Of a stretch of 58,129 nt of DNA, positions 15,955 to 24,024 are shown piece by piece. How positions within the stretch are numbered: position 1 is the first letter of the stretch; each line of letters starts with the position of its first letter. The notes below the pieces were generated by a model that saw nothing but the letters and a program-made list of their open reading frames with translations, was not told the origin of the DNA and did not search any database. This stretch comes from Chitinophaga pinensis (GTDB lineage: Bacteria > Bacteroidota > Bacteroidia > Chitinophagales > CAMDFR01): positions 1-58,129 of the forward strand of contig CAMART010000018.1 in assembly GCA_945860705.1 (NCBI GenBank). The letters run 5' to 3'. Both the position numbers and the translations under genes were made by a program.

Positions 15955-17325
15955 ATGAGTAAAATAAGAACGGTATATTTTTGTCAAAATTGTGGCGCAC
16001 AATCTGCCAAATGGATAGGCAAATGCCCCACTTGCAATGAATGGAATACCTATGTAGAAGAGGTAGTCAATAAAAAAGAAGAGGAGAAGTTTACTTGGAG
16101 AGATAGAAAAACGAGTACTACTTTTACTAATAAACCACAAAAGTTAGTTGATATTTCTGATAATGAAAATGAACGAAGCTCTACTGAAGATTCAGAACTA
16201 GACAGAGTTTTAGGAGGAGGTATGGTCAGAGGTTCATTGATTTTGCTAGGTGGCGAACCTGGTATAGGTAAGTCTACTTTGCTACTTCAAGTGGCCCTCC
16301 AAGTAAAAAATCAAAAAGTACTCTACGTAAGTGGTGAGGAGAGTGGCTCACAAATAAAACTGAGAGCAGATAGAATCAAGCAACAAAATGACGATTTTTA
16401 TATCATCACCGAAACAAATACACAAAAAATATTTCAACACGCAAAAGACTTGCAACCTCAATTAGTAATAATAGATTCTGTACAAACTATTTATACAGAT
16501 AGTATTGAAAGTACACCAGGTAGTGTATCACAGATACGGGAGTGCGCTGCAGAAATGCAACGATATGCCAAAGAAAATGGCGTGAGTGTGGTATTGGTAG
16601 GTCATATTACTAAAGATGGTAGTATAGCAGGACCCAAAGTACTAGAACATATCGTAGATGTAGTGTTGCAGTTTGAAGGAGATAATAATTATTTATATAG
16701 GTTGCTCCGTACACTTAAAAATAGATTTGGGTCTACTGCTGAAATAGGGATATATGAAATGGATAGTTCTGGTTTGAAAGTAGTAGATAATCCATCGCAA
16801 CTCTTGCTTACAGATAGAGTCGATGCTATGAGTGGTATCAGTATAGCATGCACTATGGAAGGACTTAGACCTATGATGGTAGAAGTGCAAGCACTAGTAA
16901 GCAATGCTGTATATGGCACTGCTCAAAGAAGTGCTACTGGTTTTGATGTGAGACGTATGCATATGTTATTAGCTGTTCTTGAAAAACGTGCAGGTTATAA
17001 GCTTGCATTAAAGGATGTTTTTTTGAATATAGCAGGAGGCTTCAAACTTAATGACCCTGCAACAGATTTAGCAGTGATAGCAAGTATCATGTCTTCTTAT
17101 GAAGATCAAAATATATCTTACAAATATGCATTTGCAGGGGAAGTAGGGCTAAGTGGTGAAGTGCGCGCCGTGACTCGTATAGAACAAAGAATAGCGGAAG
17201 CACAAAAGTTGGGATTTGAAAAAATATTTGTGTCGAGTTATGCTCAAAAAAGCGTGCAACAAAAATATTTCATACAAATAGTATATATCAGCAAAGTATA
17301 CGAACTGCTAAAATTACTTTTCTAA
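15955..17325 (+). CDS. radA: DNA repair protein RadA
   Basis: A full-length RadA/Sms of 456 residues. N-terminal zinc finger (Cys10, 13, 24 and 27, in CQNC and CPTC), RecA-like ATPase with Walker A GGEPGIGKST (99-108), the RadA-specific KNRFG motif (256-260) and a C-terminal Lon-protease-like domain without the catalytic pair (DLAVIASIMSS). RadA promotes branch migration in recombination. The following gene's ATG abuts its stop codon. Confidence 0.96.
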   Translation: MSKIRTVYFCQNCGAQSAKWIGKCPTCNEWNTYVEEVVNKKEEEKFTWRDRKTSTTFTNKPQKLVDISDNENERSSTEDSELDRVLGGGMVRGSLILLGGEPGIGKSTLLLQVALQVKNQKVLYVSGEESGSQIKLRADRIKQQNDDFYIITETNTQKIFQHAKDLQPQLVIIDSVQTIYTDSIESTPGSVSQIRECAAEMQRYAKENGVSVVLVGHITKDGSIAGPKVLEHIVDVVLQFEGDNNYLYRLLRTLKNRFGSTAEIGIYEMDSSGLKVVDNPSQLLLTDRVDAMSGISIACTMEGLRPMMVEVQALVSNAVYGTAQRSATGFDVRRMHMLLAVLEKRAGYKLALKDVFLNIAGGFKLNDPATDLAVIASIMSSYEDQNISYKYAFAGEVGLSGEVRAVTRIEQRIAEAQKLGFEKIFVSSYAQKSVQQKYFIQIVYISKVYELLKLLF

Positions 17326-18480
17326 ATGAAGTTGTATTCGGTCTTTATCGTACTTCAGTTTATTTATTTTATTCATATTGTACTTTATTATTTTTTTTGG
17401 AAAAAAGCAATAAAAAATCAAACTGTAAATTATACAGCTATACAAAATAAATTTATAAGTATAATAATAGTTGCACGCAATGAAGAGGCATATATTGAGA
17501 ACTGTATAAAAAGTATTTTGGCACAAAGCTATGATAGCAAAAATTGGGAATTAATAATCGTAGATGATTTTTCAGAAGATAATACCGTATCTATTGCATA
17601 TAATTATATAAGTGATAAAATACATTTAATTGAATTAAAAAAAATATTGCCAGCTGAGAATGCCTTTACTGCAAATAAAAAAACTGCTATAACTCATGCA
17701 ATACAAATAGCAAAAGGAGAGATTATTGCATGCACTGATGCGGATTGTGAAGTTGGAGAGACGTGGCTTCAGCTTATAAATGACAGTTTTCAAAATGAAA
17801 AAATACAGTTTGTGACTGGTCCAGTTTTATTTAAAAACGAAAACACATTTTTAGATAAATTTCAAATTGTAGATATGTATAGTTTGATAGGGATCACTTG
17901 CGCAACTATACAAATGGAGAAACCCTATATGTGCAATGGAGCAAATTTAGCTTATCGTAAAAACACATTTATTTCTTGTAATGGATTTGATGGAATAGAT
18001 AAACTAGCAACAGGTGACGATGTGCTTTTGATGCACAAAATTCATGCACGATTTGGCAAAAATTCAATAAAATATTTAAATACAAAATCAGCAATAGTTT
18101 ATACGCATACAGAAGAAACCCTTTTAGGTCTTTATCATCAAAGAACAAGATGGGTATCAAAAACTACTTCGTATAATAGTATGTTCATTTTATTTACAGC
18201 AATATTTATGTACTTCTATCATACTGCTATTTTGTTTTTGCCATTATTGTTGCTCTATTTTCATCAAAGTTTTTATATATTTATCTATTGTTTTGGTGTG
18301 AAATTATTTTTAGATACATTTTTTATTCATAAAATAAGTAAGCATTTTGACAAAAAATATAGTGTATTATTAATGCCTATATTTGAGCTGGTATATATGA
18401 TATATGTTTGTGTGATAGGTTTGAGTGCTATAGTAGGTAGATATACTTGGAAAAATAGAAAATTAAAGAGTAAATATTAA
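17326..18480 (+). CDS. Processive-type family 2 glycosyltransferase (QxxRW)
   Basis: A 384-residue membrane glycosyltransferase. One N-terminal transmembrane segment, then a GT2 domain with IIIVARNEEAYIENCIKS, IIVDDFSEDNT, the metal-binding ACTDADCEVG, TGDDVLLMHK and QRTRW (the QxxRW motif of processive GT2 enzymes), then two or three C-terminal transmembrane segments. It probably transfers sugars from UDP donors to a lipid or polymer at the inner membrane. ATG directly follows the radA stop; the next gene starts one base after its own stop. Confidence 0.88.
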   Translation: MKLYSVFIVLQFIYFIHIVLYYFFWKKAIKNQTVNYTAIQNKFISIIIVARNEEAYIENCIKSILAQSYDSKNWELIIVDDFSEDNTVSIAYNYISDKIHLIELKKILPAENAFTANKKTAITHAIQIAKGEIIACTDADCEVGETWLQLINDSFQNEKIQFVTGPVLFKNENTFLDKFQIVDMYSLIGITCATIQMEKPYMCNGANLAYRKNTFISCNGFDGIDKLATGDDVLLMHKIHARFGKNSIKYLNTKSAIVYTHTEETLLGLYHQRTRWVSKTTSYNSMFILFTAIFMYFYHTAILFLPLLLLYFHQSFYIFIYCFGVKLFLDTFFIHKISKHFDKKYSVLLMPIFELVYMIYVCVIGLSAIVGRYTWKNRKLKSKY

Positions 18481-18481
18481 T

Positions 18482-19744
18482 ATGAATAATAAAATAGAAT
18501 CGCCTAGCGCAAAAGCATGGAAAAGACTGAAAAAAAATAAGTCTGCTATGCTGGGCATATATTTTATAGTTGCTTGTGTTTTTATAGCAGTATTTGCATA
18601 TTATTTAGCACCGGATAGTTCTACCAATTGCGACGAACAGATATTGCAACTAGAAACCCATTCTCCTGGATTCTCTATTAATATTTTAAAAGTAAAGAGA
18701 GATAAAAAACTAAAATATGAAAATGGTATTTCAAAATATTATCATCAACTAATAGATGGCAATGAAAGTGCATACGAACTAGTTCCTTTTACTAACTATA
18801 AAATGAAAGGAACTAATATCCTAGTAGAAGAATATTTAGGGAAAAATTTTAAATCAAAAGAAAGAAAAATAGCATTAGTAGATGTGGTATATGCCAGATC
18901 TCCAGATACAGATTCGATAAAGTATCAGAATGATAAAGCAATTTTTACAGATAACAATGGTAAGCAAATAAGTGCAGATATTAGTAGCTTACAAAAAGAA
19001 GTAAAAGAAAATAATATCTATAAAAAAACCTATTATTTAGGCACTGATAAATTTGGTAGAGATATATTGAGTAGAATGATACTCGGTGTGCGAGTTTCAT
19101 TGTCTGTAGGTATTGTTAGTGTATTTATTAGTTTGATTATTGGCTTGTTTTTAGGAGCGTGTGCTGGCTATTTTGGTGGCTGGGTAGATAGTTTGATTAT
19201 GTGGTTTATAACTGTATTTTGGTCAATCCCTACTTTTTTATTAGCTATGGGTTTGTCCCTGAGTCTTACTAGCGAGTTTGTAACAAAACTTACTGGAATT
19301 GATTTTGGAGATTCATTTAAATTTATTTTGATATTTATAGCAGTAGGGCTTACCATGTGGGTAGATATGGCTCGTATGGTGAGAGGCCAGTTTATTAGTA
19401 TTAAAGAAAAAGAATATGTAGAAGCTGCTCAAAGTTTGGGCTATAGTAGTTTTAGAACTATGTTGAAACATATATTACCCAATATCATGGGGCCAGTCAT
19501 TGTTATTCTTGCTGCAGATTTTGCAAGTGCTATTTTGATAGAATCTGCACTGAGTTATTTAGGATTGGGTATTCAAGCACCAAAACCTTCCTGGGGTCAA
19601 ATGCTTAGCGAATATAGAGATTTTTTGAATACCAATAAGGCTTATCTTACTTTGATACCGGGTTTTGCAATCATGTGTATGGTATTGGCATTTAATTTGA
19701 TAGGTAATGGACTTAGAGATGCATTAGATGTAAGAGACAATTAA
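18482..19744 (+). CDS. DppC/OppC-type ABC transporter permease
   Basis: A 420-residue permease of the peptide/nickel importer family. It has the OppC N-terminal segment (AWKRLKKNKSAMLGIYFIVAC), a large periplasmic insert of roughly 125 residues (about 45-170), then LGTDKFGRDILSRMILGVRVS and the inner-membrane domain with the coupling helix EYVEAAQSLGYSSFRTMLKH. No DppB, ATPase or binding-protein gene is visible in this window, so its partners must be elsewhere. Bacteroidota often scatter these subunits. Tightly coupled to the glycosyltransferase gene. Confidence 0.9.
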   Translation: MNNKIESPSAKAWKRLKKNKSAMLGIYFIVACVFIAVFAYYLAPDSSTNCDEQILQLETHSPGFSINILKVKRDKKLKYENGISKYYHQLIDGNESAYELVPFTNYKMKGTNILVEEYLGKNFKSKERKIALVDVVYARSPDTDSIKYQNDKAIFTDNNGKQISADISSLQKEVKENNIYKKTYYLGTDKFGRDILSRMILGVRVSLSVGIVSVFISLIIGLFLGACAGYFGGWVDSLIMWFITVFWSIPTFLLAMGLSLSLTSEFVTKLTGIDFGDSFKFILIFIAVGLTMWVDMARMVRGQFISIKEKEYVEAAQSLGYSSFRTMLKHILPNIMGPVIVILAADFASAILIESALSYLGLGIQAPKPSWGQMLSEYRDFLNTNKAYLTLIPGFAIMCMVLAFNLIGNGLRDALDVRDN

Positions 19745-19797
19745 GATATTAAAAATATTTTACATATATTCGTCCAAAATAAATATCTTTATTTTAA

Positions 19798-21027
19798 ATG
19801 AGCAACGGAACTAATGATAATATGAATGAACTCGAAGTAGCCAATCAAAAGATTGCTGCTAAGACGGAGCATCTATCAGCGGTACTTCAAATCACTGAAG
19901 CTATCAATGATAATTTGCCAGTTGAAGAGCTATTCAAGATATATCAAACACTTCTTACATCTCAGATGAAGATAGATAAAATGCTCTTATATGTGCTACA
20001 GGGGAGTGATTGGAGATGTCTTTGCCAGTTAAATACCAATCCTGATGATTATGACTTTCATGCATATTATAATTTTTATGCAGAACCTAAACCTGATAGT
20101 CGCTCTCTCTTAAAAGATTTTGAAGCATATATTTATATAAAACTTAATAACCAAACGGTAGCCTTTGTGTTTTTAGGCGGAATAAATAATGATAAAGTAG
20201 AAAGCAAAAAAGAACGATTGGATTTTATAAAATCGCTTACCAATCTTATCATTACTAGTATAGAAAATAAACGACTCATACAAGAGGAATTAGAAAAACA
20301 ATACTATCAAAAAGAAATCAGCAATGCTACTGTAGCTCAAATGATGTTGCTTCCTATAGAAGCATTTGAAACAGAAAAAATCAAATCTTACTTCAACTAT
20401 ATACCTCACAAAGATATAGGAGGAGACTATTATGATATCTTTAATATCAGTGAAGACAGATATATCTTTTGTATGTGTGATGTAGCAGGAAAAGGAATAA
20501 GTGCAGGATTGATAATGTCCAATTTTCAAGCTACTTTTAGAATCTATGCTGCGCAAAATCTACCAATAGAAGAATTGATAGCGATACTTAATGAAAAAGC
20601 CTACATCACTACTAAAGGCGAAAAACAAATCACCTTAATTTTAGGCTATATAGATACAAAAGCAAATACGATTGAATATATAAATGCAGGTCATAATCCT
20701 GCTTTCTTACTTAAAAAAGATGAACTTATAGAATTGGATAAAGGATGTACTTTTATTGGTATGTTTGATGAACTTTTTAGTATAAAATCCGATAAATTAG
20801 ATATTCAATCTGGTGATGTGTTATTTACATATACAGATGGTCTTACAGATATTGTAAATGCAGCGAGAGAGGAGTTCACTGTAGATCTGCTCAAGCGGTA
20901 TGTTCAAGAAAATAAAGACAAAGAAGTAGTAGATTTTGTAAATGATTTACACGAATATGTATTTACGTATAAAAATGATATGCCTTATCCAGATGATATC
21001 AGCAGTATGTTTATTAGGATAAAATAG
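19798..21027 (+). CDS. SpoIIE/RsbU-type PP2C phosphatase with GAF-like N-terminus
   Basis: A 409-residue protein. N-terminal coil (ELEVANQKIAAKTEHLSAVLQ) and a GAF-like sensor region (about 35-160), then a SpoIIE-type phosphatase: IGGDYYDIF (207-215) and DVAGKGISAGL (228-238) bind the metals, and YTDGLTD lies near the C-terminus. Such enzymes dephosphorylate anti-sigma-factor antagonists or similar STAS proteins. No STAS or anti-sigma partner is seen nearby. The 3' end overlaps the convergent Wzy gene by 14 bases. Confidence 0.88.
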   Translation: MSNGTNDNMNELEVANQKIAAKTEHLSAVLQITEAINDNLPVEELFKIYQTLLTSQMKIDKMLLYVLQGSDWRCLCQLNTNPDDYDFHAYYNFYAEPKPDSRSLLKDFEAYIYIKLNNQTVAFVFLGGINNDKVESKKERLDFIKSLTNLIITSIENKRLIQEELEKQYYQKEISNATVAQMMLLPIEAFETEKIKSYFNYIPHKDIGGDYYDIFNISEDRYIFCMCDVAGKGISAGLIMSNFQATFRIYAAQNLPIEELIAILNEKAYITTKGEKQITLILGYIDTKANTIEYINAGHNPAFLLKKDELIELDKGCTFIGMFDELFSIKSDKLDIQSGDVLFTYTDGLTDIVNAAREEFTVDLLKRYVQENKDKEVVDFVNDLHEYVFTYKNDMPYPDDISSMFIRIK

Positions 21028-22471
21028 CTGTAGTTTCTTTTTTCTTTTTATCTATTATCACAAAAACATTTATAGCCATAGCTATAGCCATAAAATAAAT
21101 AGAACCTATTTTATCTACCTCTAATAAATCACTCAAAGATAAATTTACAACAACTCCTATAACAGACATGGTACAAGCCATGATCAGATTTTTTTGTTCT
21201 TGCACAGTTGCTAGGTGATAATATTTTTGTGCCAATAATAAGAAGCTTACAATAGTGCAGATAAATAATAAAAAACCAACAAGCCCTTGTTCAATCAAAG
21301 TCAATAAAAAATAATTATGTACTGTAAGTTTTTCATCATTATCACTGAGATATGTTTCAAAACTGTGAACAGTATAATGCTTGTAGTTTGGATAAAAAGT
21401 ATTAGGTCCATTACCAATTATTGGATGTTGTAGATACATAAATGTTCCTCCTATCCACATATAGATTCGCTCCATACTGCTGGCATCTTCAAATGATACG
21501 GTAGCAGCTAAATGGTCTTCATATTTATCATGTTGTATTGTTTTTTCAAAAACAGGAGCATGGTTCATATATTCATTTTCGTAAATCATAAAACCGATAA
21601 AAAACATAACGATAAGCGACGTAAATATAATTCCAACTTTCATGAGCTTCCATTTGATAGCGATAAATCCTACTACGCAAACCATCAAAGCGAGAACACA
21701 AGCACGAGTATAAGAGAAATAAATACCTGCTAAAAACAATAATACAGAAGCTATAAGAATTTTCTTTTTCCATGTATTGGGCTGTTGCCAGGTGATAGCT
21801 AAAAATATAAAAGGTAAAAAGATGGTCAATGTAGTTCCATAGTTTACTTTATTTCTAAAGTAAGGCACCATTGTTTTATTTACTTCTTCAAATGCAAAAT
21901 TTAATGGATAATATCTTACTAAAGTTATAATCACAAGTATACTCAGTGGAATAAAAATGCACCAAAAGAATTTTTTTACATCATCTAAGTCTTTAATAAA
22001 AATAGAAGTAGCACCTAGAAAAGTAGTCAAATACCATGCTTTAGCTAATAAATACTTAAATGAAACAAGCGTATTGATAGAATTTATAGAAGAAATAATG
22101 GCCCATAAAAATTGTAATGTTATAAAAATAATAACTGGTTGCTTAAAAAAATTGAAGTCCAATTTTTTTGGGTCAAGTGCTACATATATAAAAAACGCAA
22201 TCATTATTCCAGCTATTAATGGCTCAGTAGGTAAATCTGTGCCGAGACTTTCTGTCACTTTAAATTCAATAGAGCATGGAATTAAAAACAATAAGAAATA
22301 AAATATTTTTTTGAAATCTAAAAATGTAATAACACCAATAATGATAGCAACAGGTAATGCTAATAGTGCATAAAATTCGGTAGTCCATGCTAGTATTATT
22401 GCTAATGTACTAATAGCAATAAATCCCCAATAATAAACTAAAGAGTTTCTATCTATTAGTTGTTTAAGCAT
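21014..22471 (-). CDS. O-antigen ligase/polymerase-like membrane protein (Wzy/WaaL family)
   Basis: A 485-residue protein with about eleven or twelve transmembrane segments and one large periplasmic loop (about 300-375, containing ERIYMWIGGTFMYLQHPIIGNGPNTF), the layout of the O-antigen ligase and polymerase superfamily. The loop's Gly-Pro-Asn pattern is typical of the Wzy_C domain. It likely polymerises or attaches a surface polysaccharide. It starts inside the end of the wzz-like gene (overlap 22464-22471), which confirms pairing. Confidence 0.85.
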   Translation of the reverse strand: MLKQLIDRNSLVYYWGFIAISTLAIILAWTTEFYALLALPVAIIIGVITFLDFKKIFYFLLFLIPCSIEFKVTESLGTDLPTEPLIAGIMIAFFIYVALDPKKLDFNFFKQPVIIFITLQFLWAIISSINSINTLVSFKYLLAKAWYLTTFLGATSIFIKDLDDVKKFFWCIFIPLSILVIITLVRYYPLNFAFEEVNKTMVPYFRNKVNYGTTLTIFLPFIFLAITWQQPNTWKKKILIASVLLFLAGIYFSYTRACVLALMVCVVGFIAIKWKLMKVGIIFTSLIVMFFIGFMIYENEYMNHAPVFEKTIQHDKYEDHLAATVSFEDASSMERIYMWIGGTFMYLQHPIIGNGPNTFYPNYKHYTVHSFETYLSDNDEKLTVHNYFLLTLIEQGLVGFLLFICTIVSFLLLAQKYYHLATVQEQKNLIMACTMSVIGVVVNLSLSDLLEVDKIGSIYFMAIAMAINVFVIIDKKKKETTAILS

Positions 22472-23417
22472 TTTTTAACTCAGTACGTATTTCTTTGATT
22501 TGCTCAGAAAGCAGTGCAGCTATAACAGCTAAGATAAGTGTTATAAATGCAGTAGTTATTACTATTAAGCTTCTTACTGGTTTTTCTTTTTTCTCAGCAG
22601 GATATGCTTGTTCTACTACATATACACTGGGTACATTTTCTTTTGCAGAGAGTTCATATTGGTTTTTCAGTGTCACCATTTTGTTATAGTTCAAAAGAGC
22701 ATTTTGTTGTTGTTGTTGAAGTACTTTGTATTTTTCTACACCTTCTGCACTATTGCCATTGATGATAGAATTTCCCTTGTCATCAGCCTTTATAGAGATA
22801 CTATATATTTTACCCAACTCATTCATTTCATTGGTAAGTGTATCTAAGTCTAGTTTTTGAGTGATTACATCCTCTGCAAAACGGGCTGCAATTCTTAGTT
22901 TGTTTTTCACTACAGGTGCTTTATTCCATTCATCTATTTTTTCTATTGCTAAATTTACCATTGCTGCAGCCGTATCAGGGTCTGTATCTAGCACAGTTAT
23001 TTCTATTGCTTCTCTTTCAGTTTTTATTACTTGGTAGTTTTTCAAAAACTTCTTTTTTACTTTCGTTCTATAATATTGCGCATTGGTATTGGTACCATAG
23101 TGTTCTACTATATGAAAATGATTGATGAGAAAATCGGTAATAGGGCTAGAATTAGCAATCTCCAAAAGTCTATTCACATCATTTTTTGTACCATAGTATT
23201 CTACTTGAGTTTCGCCTTTCTCGTTAAACAAAGTAGAACGGTCAGTGATTCCTTGGTTGATAGGATATATAATAGCTCTACTCGAGTACCATTCTTTCAT
23301 GGCAAATAAAGAGACAAGTGCTGCTATGATTGCACTAAGAAGTGTAGCACCTAGAATATGCCATTTCCATTTGAGAACTATTTTTATTGCTTGTATGAAG
23401 TGATGATTAGAGCTCAT
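22464..23417 (-). CDS. Wzz-like chain-length determinant protein
   Basis: A 317-residue protein with transmembrane segments near each end (about 18-38 and 285-305) and a long coiled periplasmic region between them, the hallmark of polysaccharide co-polymerases. It has the opening ALKIVLKWKWHILGATLLSA type and KEKPVRSLIVITTAF before the second segment (a Pro-rich Wzz motif). It sets the length of the polymer made by its partner, the Wzy-like gene it overlaps by eight bases. No tyrosine-kinase domain is fused. Confidence 0.88.
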   Translation of the reverse strand: MSSNHHFIQAIKIVLKWKWHILGATLLSAIIAALVSLFAMKEWYSSRAIIYPINQGITDRSTLFNEKGETQVEYYGTKNDVNRLLEIANSSPITDFLINHFHIVEHYGTNTNAQYYRTKVKKKFLKNYQVIKTEREAIEITVLDTDPDTAAAMVNLAIEKIDEWNKAPVVKNKLRIAARFAEDVITQKLDLDTLTNEMNELGKIYSISIKADDKGNSIINGNSAEGVEKYKVLQQQQQNALLNYNKMVTLKNQYELSAKENVPSVYVVEQAYPAEKKEKPVRSLIVITTAFITLILAVIAALLSEQIKEIRTELKNA

Positions 23418-23456
23418 TTTTATAAAATATTAGATTTTTGATTTCTTAAACGTATG

Positions 23457-23464
23457 CAAACCTA
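23457..23464 (-). promoter_or_regulatory. Possible -7 box (TAGGTTTG) for the wzz-wzy unit
   Basis: TAGGTTTG on the minus strand fits TAnnTTTG and lies about 40 bases before the wzz-like ATG. An A-rich TTTA lies about 20 bases further upstream in place of TTTG. Confidence 0.4.
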
Positions 23465-23508
23465 ATATATTATAGTTTTATAGACATAAAAAATACATGT
23501 TTTTAGTA

Positions 23509-23922
23509 TTATTCCTCTACCAGAAACTTACCTGTTACTTTTTGTTCACCCCTGATTAGTAGAATATTATAAAATCCTCTACATAGTTTTTTATTGAAAA
23601 TGTCTACATAAGCACTATTATTAATAATCATAACGATGCCTTGCATTACTATTTCCCCACTTAGATTGGTGATATAGATTTGAGCAGGTCCATCAGATAC
23701 ATACTTATCAAATTTTACTTGAATAATATTTCCTTGTATAGGATTTGGAAAAATTATAGCTGATGGTAATTCTATCAACGCTCCTTCAATACCAGATACA
23801 AATGAATTATTATTTTCAAATGATAATGTATCAATAGATAGCGAACTGCTGTCTATTTCTTGTGCTTGAATATTTATATGATACAAAATAATAACATTGA
23901 TAATTATAATTAGCTTTTTCAT
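23509..23922 (-). CDS. Mini-protein with T9SS type A sorting domain
   Basis: A 137-residue protein made of a signal peptide (MKKLIIIINVIILYHINIQAQ), a short Ser/Asn-rich spacer and an apparent T9SS C-terminal sorting domain (about 55-137). The domain begins with the FPNP motif, then VKFDKYVSDGPAQIYITNLSGEIV and ends GFYNILLIRGEQKVTGKFLVEE, as in Por_secretion-tail domains. There is essentially no cargo. Such tails normally direct large proteins across the outer membrane. It sits alone between the wzz and GH92 genes, on the same strand. Confidence 0.8.
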   Translation of the reverse strand: MKKLIIIINVIILYHINIQAQEIDSSSLSIDTLSFENNNSFVSGIEGALIELPSAIIFPNPIQGNIIQVKFDKYVSDGPAQIYITNLSGEIVMQGIVMIINNSAYVDIFNKKLCRGFYNILLIRGEQKVTGKFLVEE

Positions 23923-24024
23923 AATATTGGATTTTAAAAGCTAATGTAAATGCTTACTTTCTTAATGTCAATAGTAAAGAATGATTATGACAATTGTATG
24001 ACCTTAAAAAAAGTTAAACTCAAA

